Assembly: GCF_031127905.1 (NCBI RefSeq)
Contig: NZ_JARXIC010000009.1
Coordinates: 1 to 64,000 of the forward strand
Length of the DNA: 64,000 nt
Source: Thalassobacterium sedimentorum
GTDB taxonomy: Bacteria; Verrucomicrobiota; Verrucomicrobiia; Opitutales; Coraliomargaritaceae
Reading direction: 5' to 3'
Of this stretch, positions 35,347 to 43,769 are shown piece after piece (within the stretch, counting starts at the first letter, position 1; each line of letters begins with the position of its first letter). The position numbers were made by a program, and so were the translations under genes. The notes below the pieces were generated by a model. It did no database searches. It worked only from the letters and a program-made list of their open reading frames with translations, and had not been told where the DNA came from.

Positions 35347-35456
35347 GAATAGGCCTTCGTTAAGAAGCGCATGAGCAAGATGAGAACTACTAACCAAGCA
35401 AGGGTGGCGATATAGACCTTGGGCCAGTTAATCTGTTTTTTCGTCGTTTTACTCAT
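35343..35456 (-). CDS. Small single-span membrane protein (37 residues)
   Basis: ATG at 35456 to TGA at 35343. It begins MSKTTKKQINWPKVYIATLA and is followed by WLVVLILLMRFLTKAYS: a basic N-terminus, one transmembrane helix and a short polar end. The start overlaps the stop of the deacetylase gene (TAATG) and its stop overlaps the symporter start (ATGA), so it is translationally coupled on both sides, which strongly favours a real gene. Several SSS transporters have a small membrane partner; this could be one. No family recognised. Confidence 0.75.
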   Translation of the reverse strand: MSKTTKKQINWPKVYIATLAWLVVLILLMRFLTKAYS

Positions 35457-37942
35457 TATTCAGAAACTTGCCCCAGAGACATCAAATTGGCAAAGAGCCG
35501 GTAAGCGCCTGGCACACCTGCGGGAAATTGACGGAACCAAGAGAGCCCGCTGTAAACAAAGTAGCCCTCGCCTGTTTGCGCGATCAGCAAGCCACCATCC
35601 AGTGGAGATTCGCCCGCATCATTGGCCGAGAAAATAGGTGTGTAAGCCGCGTCCCAGTCGTCGGCAAAGTAAAGCCCCCGTTCTTGCACCCAGCCGTCAA
35701 AATCGGCTGCTGTAATCGTGTTGGGAAAGTGCATCACAGGATGCTTCGGCGCTAGAAAGCGCATTTCTGCGGTCTCATCTGTCACCCGATCGCGGGTAAT
35801 GGTAAAAGGATACGGCGCATAGTCCATGGTCTTCAAGCCACGGTTGGTGTTATACTGCAGCACCACTACCCCGCCCTGTTTGGCATATTCAAACAGCGCG
35901 GGCATGTAAAATCCGACTCGGTCGTTGGTATTCAAAGCGCGAATACCAAAGACAATCGCGTCGTAGTCAGACAAGGTCGCGTGGTTCATGTCGGCTTCGA
36001 CCAAAGTATCCACCGTATAGCCGATACGTTGCAGTGCCTCGGGAATGGTATCTCCCGCGCCGGGGATGTAGCCAATCCGATGGCCTGCAGTCTTCACATC
36101 AAGTAAGACCGCGCGTGCTTCCGCCACGGGAAACAGTGTCTGCTGCGGAATGTGCTGATAATCTAAAGCTTCGTAACCGCGCGTATAGGAGCGACCATCG
36201 ACTTCGACCGACGCGCGTAAAATGGTTTCGCCGGCCTCAGTTGGTGGAATCAACTGAGCGCTCAACAACAGTTCTTCGCCCGCTTCGGCCGAAAACGAAA
36301 TACTCGCAGGCTCCACACGCCAGCCCTGGCTGACTTCAAAGTGCAACGTGCCAGCAGGAATTTCACTGCGCGCAATCACACGCGCACTGAAGTCGCGCGG
36401 CTCACTCTGGCCGAGAATGTGGGTGCTTTCTTCAAGGTTCACCATGACGGGAGGGGTCACCGTAAAGGGAAGCTTACTCTCACCATGGATCGGGTCGTTG
36501 AAGTTGTAAGTGGTGGGAATTGTAAAAGTGATGGATTCCCCCGCGACGGTAACTTGCAAATACATCGGCAAGGCAGGCGCATTTTCTGGATCACCGATCT
36601 GACTGATTTCATCCACGGTATAACTCCCCTTGTCCGCTGCGGCTCGTAGCCAATAAGGCTGAGAAATGGGCGCATCCTCTGCGATCCGGATGTTTTCCGA
36701 AGTCGTTAGCAATTGATTACTGACCAAGTCATAGCTGGTGGCCGTAGCCAGGCCTGCTTCGGACGCGGCAAAGGCGATGCTCACCGACAGCGATCCGCGC
36801 TGGATGGCATTCAGCTTGAGCGACACCACTGCACCAGGCACGGCGGAAGCTTGCGTGGCGATGCTCTCGACATCCAGTGCGAGGCAGGCCGCGAGGACAC
36901 GTTCTAAATCTTGCAGTTTCTTTGCCTGCCAAAAACTCGCAGGCAATGCACTCAACTCACGGTGTGCTTCGATTAAGTGCGGCACCACGCGCTCAGGATT
37001 CAAGGGATCAAAGTCGGCGATCGCCTGTTGAATCGCAGTGGCCACTTTACCTGAGTTCGGCACACGCCCCCAAGTGATGTCGATATCCGAAAACAAGCTC
37101 CCGTCAGGATCGGTGCCGGCAAGCGTCTTAAAATATTCCTGCGACTCCCCCAGCACTGGAGTGGCACCGAAGCCTTGGCTCATGTGACAACTGCGACTGT
37201 GGGCCGCAATTTCGCTGTAGGCCTTACCGAGCAGTTGATTGTAGCCGCTCGTTTCGACAGAAAAGATGCCTTTGGTTTCAAATTCAATCCCCCGCCGTTG
37301 GTAAAACCACTTCGAGGTATTCCACAGCAAGCGCTTGGCCGCCCATGGCTCGACGAATTCCAAGTGCTCAGGAAAGCGCGTCGGGTCCGCCGCGGCAGTA
37401 AACGCTTCTTTAGCTAACAAAGCCGACGCAGTGTGATGACCGTGTGTGTAGCCCGCTTCCAACGAAAAGCGGGTAATAATGACATCGGGCCGAAGTGAAC
37501 GAATCGCCCAAACGGTATCCGCTAGAGCCGCATTTTTATCCCAGATCGCGAGCGTTTCCTCCGGTGTCTTGGAATAGCCGAAATCAATCGCGCGACTGAA
37601 GCGTTGTTGTCCACCGTCAACTCGGCGCGCCGCCAAGAGTTCTTGAGTGCGAATCAAGCCCAGCTTCTCCCCTAAATCTCCTCCAATCAAATTCTGGCCA
37701 CCATCCCCACGTGTCAGTGACAGGTAGGTGGTATCGACCCGCTCCCCATTCGCCAAGTAGGCAATCAACTTGGTGTTCTCATCGTCCGGGTGGGCAGCGA
37801 CATAGAGCACACTGCCGAGTGTCGCCAGTTTTTGCAGACTCAATTGCAAGTCACCACTCGCAAGTGGTTCAATAGGCCGAGGCACGGCTGCAACAAATTG
37901 ACTCAGCATAAGAAAAACAAGGAGGGAGTGGAGGATCCGCAT
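35456..37942 (-). CDS. Exported PIG-L family deacetylase with C-terminal glutamine-amidotransferase-like domain
   Basis: About 828 residues from the ATG at 37942, which opens a signal peptide (MRILHSLLVFLMLSQFVAAV). The PIG-L zinc domain spans about 45-270: YVAAHPDDENTKLIAYLANG has the HPDDE motif, LTRGDGGQNLIGGDLGEKLG and RTQELLAARRVDG are family signatures, and GYTHGHHTASALLAKEAF supplies zinc histidines. A beta-rich middle part follows, and the last about 220 residues (AGHRIGYIPGAGDTIPEAL, YDAIVFGIRALN, GGVVVLQYN) form a class I amidotransferase/ThuA-like fold. Similar exported PIG-L proteins next to SSS symporters and bshB occur in Bacteroidota. It probably cleaves an N-acyl sugar amide outside the cytoplasm. 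Confidence 0.85.
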   Translation of the reverse strand: MRILHSLLVFLMLSQFVAAVPRPIEPLASGDLQLSLQKLATLGSVLYVAAHPDDENTKLIAYLANGERVDTTYLSLTRGDGGQNLIGGDLGEKLGLIRTQELLAARRVDGGQQRFSRAIDFGYSKTPEETLAIWDKNAALADTVWAIRSLRPDVIITRFSLEAGYTHGHHTASALLAKEAFTAAADPTRFPEHLEFVEPWAAKRLLWNTSKWFYQRRGIEFETKGIFSVETSGYNQLLGKAYSEIAAHSRSCHMSQGFGATPVLGESQEYFKTLAGTDPDGSLFSDIDITWGRVPNSGKVATAIQQAIADFDPLNPERVVPHLIEAHRELSALPASFWQAKKLQDLERVLAACLALDVESIATQASAVPGAVVSLKLNAIQRGSLSVSIAFAASEAGLATATSYDLVSNQLLTTSENIRIAEDAPISQPYWLRAAADKGSYTVDEISQIGDPENAPALPMYLQVTVAGESITFTIPTTYNFNDPIHGESKLPFTVTPPVMVNLEESTHILGQSEPRDFSARVIARSEIPAGTLHFEVSQGWRVEPASISFSAEAGEELLLSAQLIPPTEAGETILRASVEVDGRSYTRGYEALDYQHIPQQTLFPVAEARAVLLDVKTAGHRIGYIPGAGDTIPEALQRIGYTVDTLVEADMNHATLSDYDAIVFGIRALNTNDRVGFYMPALFEYAKQGGVVVLQYNTNRGLKTMDYAPYPFTITRDRVTDETAEMRFLAPKHPVMHFPNTITAADFDGWVQERGLYFADDWDAAYTPIFSANDAGESPLDGGLLIAQTGEGYFVYSGLSWFRQFPAGVPGAYRLFANLMSLGQVSE

Positions 37943-37960
37943 AACGGTATAAAAAGAAGA

Positions 37961-37984
37961 CCCGCCTCGATTCATCGAGGCGGG
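37961..37984 (-). terminator. Rho-independent terminator after the DUF2911 gene
   Basis: CCCGCCTCGA (37961-37970), loop TTCA, TCGAGGCGGG (37975-37984): a perfect 10-bp stem. On the minus strand it is followed by TCTTCTTTTT and lies 24 bases after the DUF2911 stop codon at 38008. It separates that gene from the bacillithiol operon. Confidence 0.9.
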
Positions 37985-38007
37985 TACTTATAGAAGAGAG
38001 AAGATGA

Positions 38008-38862
38008 CTAGCGAATTTTAGCGAGCAGCGCTTCGTTGCGAGCGATGTAAGCCGCATTATCGGCAGCCTTCGCAGCTTTTAGCGACTTCTCTGAAACAGA
38101 GATTGCCTGCTGCGTCTGACCGTGATCGGCGAGCATCTTGGCATAGCCGTATTGCCACCAGAAAGCGTTCGGGCTCATCGAAACTGCTTTTTCCATCCAC
38201 TGGAGGGCCAATTCAGTATTTTTGCCAGTCTTGTGATAAAACTCTGCTGCGTCTGCGTAGTTACGAGCGCTCCAACTATCAATGTCGCTCATCGCCGATT
38301 GAATCGATGCAGCAGTCAATTCAGTGGTATCCACCGTCACTTTAACGGGCACACGCACATCATCCCAATCGAGGAACAAGGTCGCCGACTCGTCGGCTAG
38401 GTCGTCAAAACCAATGGTGAAGTTCTCAACTGCATCCGACAGCTCGATCGGTTCAACCGTCACTCGCGCGACATCATTTTTAGAATCGTAGCCAGCCACG
38501 CTGCCGACCTTCGCATCTCCATAGACGATGACAGTCCATTCGTCCTCTGCAGGAATCGTGAACAAGACATACTCCCCCGCGGGCACAGTCGTCCCTTCGA
38601 AACTCACTTCCGAGTCAAAGGCGATCTTAGTGGGTGCATTGGCTCCCGTGCGCCAAATTTTGCCATAAGGCACGAGCTCGCCATAAATCTCACGCCCCTT
38701 GACTCCAGGCCGTGAATATTCGACCGTAAATTCCGTCACACCAAAAACTTGCTTTAATTCTGAATAAGGGCTAGGCGCCGGTGATTTAATTTGAGCAAAG
38801 CTACTGACTGCACCGAACACACTAGCAGCTGCGAAGATCGAGAAGGTTTTTGGTATTAGCAT
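38008..38862 (-). CDS. DUF2911 domain protein with TPR-like C-terminus
   Basis: About 284 residues from the ATG at 38862, which starts the signal peptide MLIPKTFSIFAAASVFGAVS (cut near SSFAQ); an upstream start at 38976 would add a separate hydrophobic segment. Residues about 25-180 are the DUF2911 domain: QVFGVTEFTVEYSRPGVKGR, LVPYGKIWRTGANAPTKIAF, VPAGEYVLFTIPAEDEW and DDVRVPVKV are its characteristic strands. Residues about 195-284 are helical with a tetratricopeptide pattern (AEFYHKTGKNTELALQWMEK, YGYAKMLADHGQTQQAI). The family is exported or periplasmic with no known function. It has its own terminator, so it is a single-gene unit. Confidence 0.85.
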   Translation of the reverse strand: MLIPKTFSIFAAASVFGAVSSFAQIKSPAPSPYSELKQVFGVTEFTVEYSRPGVKGREIYGELVPYGKIWRTGANAPTKIAFDSEVSFEGTTVPAGEYVLFTIPAEDEWTVIVYGDAKVGSVAGYDSKNDVARVTVEPIELSDAVENFTIGFDDLADESATLFLDWDDVRVPVKVTVDTTELTAASIQSAMSDIDSWSARNYADAAEFYHKTGKNTELALQWMEKAVSMSPNAFWWQYGYAKMLADHGQTQQAISVSEKSLKAAKAADNAAYIARNEALLAKIR

Positions 38863-38981
38863 AGACCGTCTACGAGAATTGAGTGGCTCTTTTGTTCCCA
38901 GGTTTTTTATTTTTTTGGCTAAAAACACCAATATCAGACCTGTAATCATTCCAAGAGCGAATCTACTAGCCCGCATGTTGC

Positions 38982-39152
38982 ATGAAAAAAGTATCGAAGG
39001 GCTTCAAGCAACTCAAAGACGCCCGCTTGGCAAGCGCTTCACCTCGTATATCCGCATTACCGCCGGAGGAAGCCCAACAAACGAAGGAATTTACACCCCT
39101 CGATCCAGCTTCTAAGATCTGGGAAAGCGCCTACAGGCACATGACATACTAA
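38982..39152 (+). CDS. Possible small protein (56 residues)
   Basis: ATG at 38982 to TAA at 39150. The translation begins MKKVSKGFKQLKDARLASAS and ends ASKIWESAYRHMTY, with a proline-rich centre. Composition and GC-rich third positions look coding, but there is no clear ribosome-binding site and no family. It lies on the plus strand between two minus-strand genes. It could be a genuine small gene or chance. Confidence 0.35.
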   Translation: MKKVSKGFKQLKDARLASASPRISALPPEEAQQTKEFTPLDPASKIWESAYRHMTY

Positions 39153-39157
39153 TAAAA

Positions 39158-41263
39158 TCAACCTTCCTTGATTAAATATGGCCCCCAACCTTTCTCGAAG
39201 AACTCGCGCTTCACTTCCGGGGTCAGATCAACGGGTAAAGCATGAACGCGAATATTCTCACCTTCACGGCTGACAATCAGTTTTTCTTCCCGGTCTTTGG
39301 CCTGTTCCTCTACGAAGCGAAAACGACTCAGGTCTTCATGGCTCGCATCTGGGCAACGCGTCCCCTCGGGGGAGCAAATTGCCCGTGCCCCACGACTACC
39401 ACCACCATTTTGTATGTAATAGTCAAGTGCAGTCAAAACTGCCTCTGACACCCAAACCATATGCCTCCAGCGAAAGGCCTGTCCTACCAAAGATGGAGAA
39501 CTGACTTGGAGTCCTTGGGCCTCCACCTCACGCCGTAGCTTTCGTGCTGCAACTAAGGCTTCAGCAACATTATCTGGCGAGCAAATGATCCCAGCGGCGT
39601 CACTCATTCGGGCCTGAACTTCTGCCTTAATATCTTTTGGGGTACGAGCACTGGCATTCGCACTCGCGACAAAGGCATTCGCATCATCAAGTGTCTCACA
39701 AATCTGCTGTAATATCGTCGTTTGATTAGCTTCAAAGGCGGACTTATCCAAACGTGAACGTTTAATAGCAACAGCCACACGTTTTCCAAAGACTTGACCT
39801 GAATTCAACGCAGCTCCGCCAGGTCGCGTCACCCCATGACTTCCTGCAGCTTCACCAATCGCATAGCAACCAGCTAAACTGGTCTGCCCCCAATCATTGA
39901 TCAAGATACCGCCATTCATATGCTGATTGTTCATCGCAAATTCCAAAGGTTCTCGACACAGGTCGGTGCCATGCATGCGGTAGAGTTCGATCGCAAGCGG
40001 ATTCATTCGGCGTAAACGATCAATTGGCAAATTATATAGCGCCTCATTATTTTCTAAATAACTACGCACATCTGGATCGAGATCCTCTAAACTAAAGCTT
40101 TCTCCCTCGTTAACTGGTTCCGGATTGCGCAAGAAATCCAGATAAACCTTACGACCAGCCTGACACTCAAGGTAGACCGCCAAGTCAAACAAGCTCGAAC
40201 CATAATCTAGCATGCGAGTGGAATGAAAAGGCCACTGATAACCCTTACGAAATGTATTTGAGACCATTTCACGAGTGCTGCGATAGTAACGCTTTAAGAA
40301 GTTAACTTCCTTGCCGTCATGATCCACCGAATAAACACGCGGCATGACCTGCACATAGGTGCCCGAGAGATTCCAGGGGAAAGTCGTGCGCGGCGTACCA
40401 ATACCAAACTGACTTTCGGTGACATTGCAAAGCTCAATACCGGCTTCCAAAGCCAACCCAAGTCCACCATGGCAATGATGAGGATATACACTATCACGGT
40501 ACAGCTCTCCCGGACCTCCGGTAGCAATAATCAAATCTTCGCATTGAATAAAAATTAAGCCAAAGTCATTTCGTGATTCTTCACGATGCAAAGCAATCAC
40601 ACCACACACCCGCTCCTCGCCATCAACAGTTTCTTTAACTATACGAATTCCACTGGTACTCGGCAAGATACGCACACCAAGCGTCAAAGCCTCATCAAAT
40701 AGCACTTTAACCATCAACTTCGAAGTGCGAGGACCACAACTGGTGGCACGCCCGGCTTCATCATGATCTGTTTGATAACGTAAAATGGCACCCTGATCAT
40801 CGTGCGGCAAAGGCAAGCCCATAAATTGTAGCCCCCCCACTGCATCATTTGACCCGATTGCCTCCACATAGGCGGTAGAAAAATCCATTGCACCTCCACT
40901 GCAGAGACTTTGCGCGTACTGTATAAAGTTATCTCCTTTATAATCTGTGCTCGCAGTATATAGGGTCTGCTTATCCGAACCGGAGCAAGCCGAAGTACCA
41001 GCGAATAGACCTGTGCTTGCCACCAAAACATCCACGCCACGTCGATGTAACTCCACTGCTGCACGCATGCCTGCAGCCCCACTGCCAAGCACAAGAGCTT
41101 CGCACTGATAAGTGGGAATCGAGACAGTATTAATCTCAAGGCAAGTATTCGAGGCATCAATCCCCCTGACCGAAGGCATGTCGACACGAGTTAAACGGTC
41201 TAAGATATTCTGCGGGATGGATGCGATGCCATCGACTGGGGTCGTTTCAAAATCAGTAGTCAT
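39158..41263 (-). CDS. FAD-dependent oxidoreductase, fumarate reductase/succinate dehydrogenase flavoprotein type
   Basis: About 701 residues from the ATG at 41263; a TTG three codons earlier is in frame. QCEALVLGSGAAGMRAAVEL (57-76) is the FAD-binding GxGxxG fold. RATSCGPRTSKLMVKVLFDE, IATGGPGELYRDS and HMNGGILINDWGQTSLAGCY are conserved FRD/SDH-A elements, and IGEAAGSHGVTRPGGAALNS is the second FAD-binding block. Unlike true SdhA there is no partner iron-sulfur or membrane subunit nearby, and no signal peptide. By context it likely dehydrogenates an organic acid or sugar-derived substrate. It is next to a 2-hydroxyacid dehydrogenase gene (34-base gap) and divergent from a sugar-isomerase operon. 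Confidence 0.85.
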   Translation of the reverse strand: MTTDFETTPVDGIASIPQNILDRLTRVDMPSVRGIDASNTCLEINTVSIPTYQCEALVLGSGAAGMRAAVELHRRGVDVLVASTGLFAGTSACSGSDKQTLYTASTDYKGDNFIQYAQSLCSGGAMDFSTAYVEAIGSNDAVGGLQFMGLPLPHDDQGAILRYQTDHDEAGRATSCGPRTSKLMVKVLFDEALTLGVRILPSTSGIRIVKETVDGEERVCGVIALHREESRNDFGLIFIQCEDLIIATGGPGELYRDSVYPHHCHGGLGLALEAGIELCNVTESQFGIGTPRTTFPWNLSGTYVQVMPRVYSVDHDGKEVNFLKRYYRSTREMVSNTFRKGYQWPFHSTRMLDYGSSLFDLAVYLECQAGRKVYLDFLRNPEPVNEGESFSLEDLDPDVRSYLENNEALYNLPIDRLRRMNPLAIELYRMHGTDLCREPLEFAMNNQHMNGGILINDWGQTSLAGCYAIGEAAGSHGVTRPGGAALNSGQVFGKRVAVAIKRSRLDKSAFEANQTTILQQICETLDDANAFVASANASARTPKDIKAEVQARMSDAAGIICSPDNVAEALVAARKLRREVEAQGLQVSSPSLVGQAFRWRHMVWVSEAVLTALDYYIQNGGGSRGARAICSPEGTRCPDASHEDLSRFRFVEEQAKDREEKLIVSREGENIRVHALPVDLTPEVKREFFEKGWGPYLIKEG

Positions 41264-41297
41264 AATAATCAAATAGGGATTGGATGAATCAAATACT

Positions 41298-42314
41298 TTA
41301 GGCTAAACGTTCAGCACTTTCACGGGTTAGCGCAGTTACCTGCGGTTCTCCACTCAGATAGCGACGACACTCTTCAACTGCAAGTGCACCCATACGGTGA
41401 CACTCATTACCTTGTGACCCTGCCACATGAGGAGTAATAAATACATTCGCTAAGGCCCCCAGTGGATTCGTATGATAGGTTTTCTCATCTTGCACCACAT
41501 CCAAAACAGCAAACAGATCGGGGCGTGTTCGTAACACCTGCAACATAGCAGGCTCATCCACAATGGCACCACGCGAGGTATTAATAAATGTTCCTCGCTC
41601 AGGCATTGATTCTAACATTGGACCAGTCACTAAATTTTCAGTCTGTGGCAACCAAGGCGCATGCAAACTCACCACATCACAACTTGCGAAAAGATCTTCC
41701 AAACGATCTATCCGCGTGACCTGTAAACTTTCAAACAATTGGGCATTTGCAAAAGGATCATAAGCAAAAACATCTAATTCTAAATCCTTCAGACGCTGAC
41801 ACACAAGTTGTCCAATCGCTCCTAGTGAAATAACACCGACTCGAGAACCATGATAGACGCCATGCACGTCCCTGCGATAATCAGGAGCAATTCCCTCTTT
41901 GAGGCGCTGACAGCGCGTCCATGCCCGCTTCAATGCAAATATAACCGAAGCCATGGTAAAATCGGCCACAGGAACCGCGTTAGCCTTATAAGCACTCGTC
42001 AATAGGATATTACGCTCCCAAAATGCGTCTGTCACAAAGTTACGCACACTACCCGCACCATAAAAAAAGGCCTTCAATGCAGGCAAAGCATCCAAAAGCG
42101 CTCCATCTAACACTGGTGAGCCCCAACCAGAAAAAATAATTTCAACATCAGCAAATGCCTGCGGAGTAGCCATAATATCCTCCGCTGCATATATCTGCCC
42201 ATCATTATTTGTTAGCGTCGTAACTGCATTCAACGCATCTGCATTGTAAATGGCTTTAAAAGATTGCTCAGCGATCAAAAAAAGTGAGCGAGGCTTGTTC
42301 GATAGACTAATCAT
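41298..42314 (-). CDS. D-2-hydroxyacid dehydrogenase (NAD-binding)
   Basis: 338 residues. SRVGVISLGAIGQLVCQRL (about 160-178) is the Rossmann turn, DVFAYDPFA the strand ending in the NAD-selecting acidic residue, and SLHAPWLPQTENLV the next conserved segment. The catalytic residues lie in FINTSRGAIVDEPAM (Arg), AVLDVVQDEK (Glu region) and VFITPHVAGSQGNE (His). This is the standard PGDH/formate-dehydrogenase-like family, which interconverts 2-hydroxy and 2-keto acids. It is first in the minus-strand pair with the flavoprotein gene and shares a divergent promoter region of about 129 bases with the XRE-cupin regulator gene, which may control both sides. Confidence 0.88.
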   Translation of the reverse strand: MISLSNKPRSLFLIAEQSFKAIYNADALNAVTTLTNNDGQIYAAEDIMATPQAFADVEIIFSGWGSPVLDGALLDALPALKAFFYGAGSVRNFVTDAFWERNILLTSAYKANAVPVADFTMASVIFALKRAWTRCQRLKEGIAPDYRRDVHGVYHGSRVGVISLGAIGQLVCQRLKDLELDVFAYDPFANAQLFESLQVTRIDRLEDLFASCDVVSLHAPWLPQTENLVTGPMLESMPERGTFINTSRGAIVDEPAMLQVLRTRPDLFAVLDVVQDEKTYHTNPLGALANVFITPHVAGSQGNECHRMGALAVEECRRYLSGEPQVTALTRESAERLA

Positions 42315-42443
42315 AATTGTTAAGAGTATTAAAAACAGAGGACTCAGCCTAAAACAATCTCAATAAAGCAGCACCTCACATTTTTACTTGCAAGATAAAT
42401 TAATTGGCATATTTTACCCCCAAAGCAATAAAAAAGCCTAAAA

Positions 42444-42980
42444 ATGAACCCCAACGATCTTACATTAGATTTTTCAGTAGTTCGCGACTTACGTAAGCGA
42501 GCTGGCATGACTCTAGACGACGTCTCACAAAAATCTGGCGTCTCGATCGCAGGCCTATCGAAGCTGGAACGTAATCAAAACATGATCGAGTTGGACACAC
42601 TCTATCGCCTAGCTCGTGTGTTTGGTTTATCTGCTACGGACTTACTCAACCTAGCCGAATCCTGCTCCGCACATCGTAAAGATGCAGAGACTTACACTTC
42701 TGGCCCTTTTGACTTTGAAAAAGTTGGTTTCAAAGGAATCGATTGTTTTCAGGCAAAAGCGAAAGCAGGTGGCGAACTGTCCAAGCCCGAAGCACACGGC
42801 GACGAGTTTGAGATTTGTTGGCTGCATGCTGGGAGCATTACCATAAAACTCCCTCGCGAGCAACATACACTTAAGCCTGGGCAAGCACTCAAATTTGATG
42901 CGGCACTACCGCACAGTTATGAGATCCTACAAGACAGTGAAATGACAATCCTACACCTCGAAAAAACACACCGTTTCTAA
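42444..42980 (+). CDS. XRE-type regulator with C-terminal cupin domain
   Basis: 178 residues. The helix-turn-helix fills about 10-65: VVRDLRKRAGMTLDDVSQKS, GVSIAGLSKLERNQN and LDTLYRLARVFGLSATDLL. The rest is a cupin beta-barrel (GDEFEICWLHAGSITIKLPR, LKPGQALKFDAALPHSYEIL) that usually senses a small metabolite. This HTH_3 plus cupin_2 design is typical of sugar- and amino-acid-metabolism regulators. The gene is 2 bases from the downstream isomerase gene, so it is cotranscribed with the operon it probably controls, and it is divergent from the dehydrogenase/flavoprotein pair. Confidence 0.9.
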   Translation: MNPNDLTLDFSVVRDLRKRAGMTLDDVSQKSGVSIAGLSKLERNQNMIELDTLYRLARVFGLSATDLLNLAESCSAHRKDAETYTSGPFDFEKVGFKGIDCFQAKAKAGGELSKPEAHGDEFEICWLHAGSITIKLPREQHTLKPGQALKFDAALPHSYEILQDSEMTILHLEKTHRF

Positions 42981-42982
42981 TC

Positions 42983-43753
42983 ATGCTCTACTCAGGACTT
43001 TGTTCAATTACCTTTCGTCAACTCAGCGTTGATGAAATCATTGCACTATGCCAAAAGGCAGGAATCGACGGCATAGAATGGGGGGGCGATGTACACGTCC
43101 CTCCCGGCGACTTGGACCTCGCACTATCTGTAAAAAAACGAACTGAAGCCGCTGGCCTCAAGCTTTGCTCTTATGGTTCTTACTATCGTTGTAATCATGA
43201 ATCAGAACCATTCAGTAATGTTTTGGAAACCGCGGATACGTTAGGCGCTCCGATCATAAGAGTTTGGGCAGGACAAAAGGGCTCCGCCGACGCAAGCGCC
43301 GAAGACCGTGAAGAGGTTTCCGAATATCTACGACGTGCCGTTATCGCAGCGCGTGAACTCAATATAACTATCGCCCTTGAATATCACGGAGGCACTTTGA
43401 CCGATACACAAGCATCCGCACTTCAACTATTGAATGAGGTCGGGCTACCAGAACTAAAACTTTACTGGCAACCCCGTACAGGGGGTGAATTCCGAAACGA
43501 TTTAATCGAGCGCGATGCCGTCCTGCCCCACCTATCACATGTACACTGTTTCAACTGGGGTCCCGCAGGCTGGCAAGATCGTCGTCCACTCCTTGATGGT
43601 ACCCAGCAATGGCAGGCGTATCTAGAGCCAATCCGCAACTTAGCGGGTGAGCGGTTTATTATTATAGAATTCGTCAAAGATGATTCTACTGAGCAATTCC
43701 TAGAAGACGCCCAAGTACTTCACAGCTTACTTAAGCACAATGATATCCCCTGA
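42983..43753 (+). CDS. Sugar phosphate isomerase/epimerase-like TIM-barrel protein
   Basis: 256 residues of the xylose-isomerase-like/AP endonuclease 2 fold. FRQLSVDEIIALCQKAGIDG, IEWGGDVHV, LCSYGSYYRC, IIRVWAGQKG, ITIALEYHGGTLTD and HVHCFNW place the metal-binding Glu/His residues at strand ends. Members isomerise or epimerise ketoses, inosose or sugar acids. It starts 2 bases after the regulator gene, and its end overlaps or is very close to the next isomerase gene. The two isomerases may act in series. Confidence 0.85.
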   Translation: MLYSGLCSITFRQLSVDEIIALCQKAGIDGIEWGGDVHVPPGDLDLALSVKKRTEAAGLKLCSYGSYYRCNHESEPFSNVLETADTLGAPIIRVWAGQKGSADASAEDREEVSEYLRRAVIAARELNITIALEYHGGTLTDTQASALQLLNEVGLPELKLYWQPRTGGEFRNDLIERDAVLPHLSHVHCFNWGPAGWQDRRPLLDGTQQWQAYLEPIRNLAGERFIIIEFVKDDSTEQFLEDAQVLHSLLKHNDIP

Positions 43754-43769
43754 ATCAAGGCACCGACAT

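Noticed and set aside
38879-39115. A 78-residue frame opposite the start of the DUF2911 gene
   Set aside because: It overlaps the signal-peptide region of the DUF2911 gene antisense, has low-complexity basic composition and no ribosome-binding site. The 56-codon frame at 38982 is the better candidate there.
39158-41263. Identification of the flavoprotein as SdhA/FrdA proper
   Set aside because: No iron-sulfur or membrane subunit genes are adjacent and the context is sugar catabolism, so only the broader family was called.
42315-42443. Operator for the XRE-cupin regulator in the divergent region
   Set aside because: No convincing inverted repeat was found; only AT-rich sequence around ATAAATTAATTGGCATATTTT-like text.
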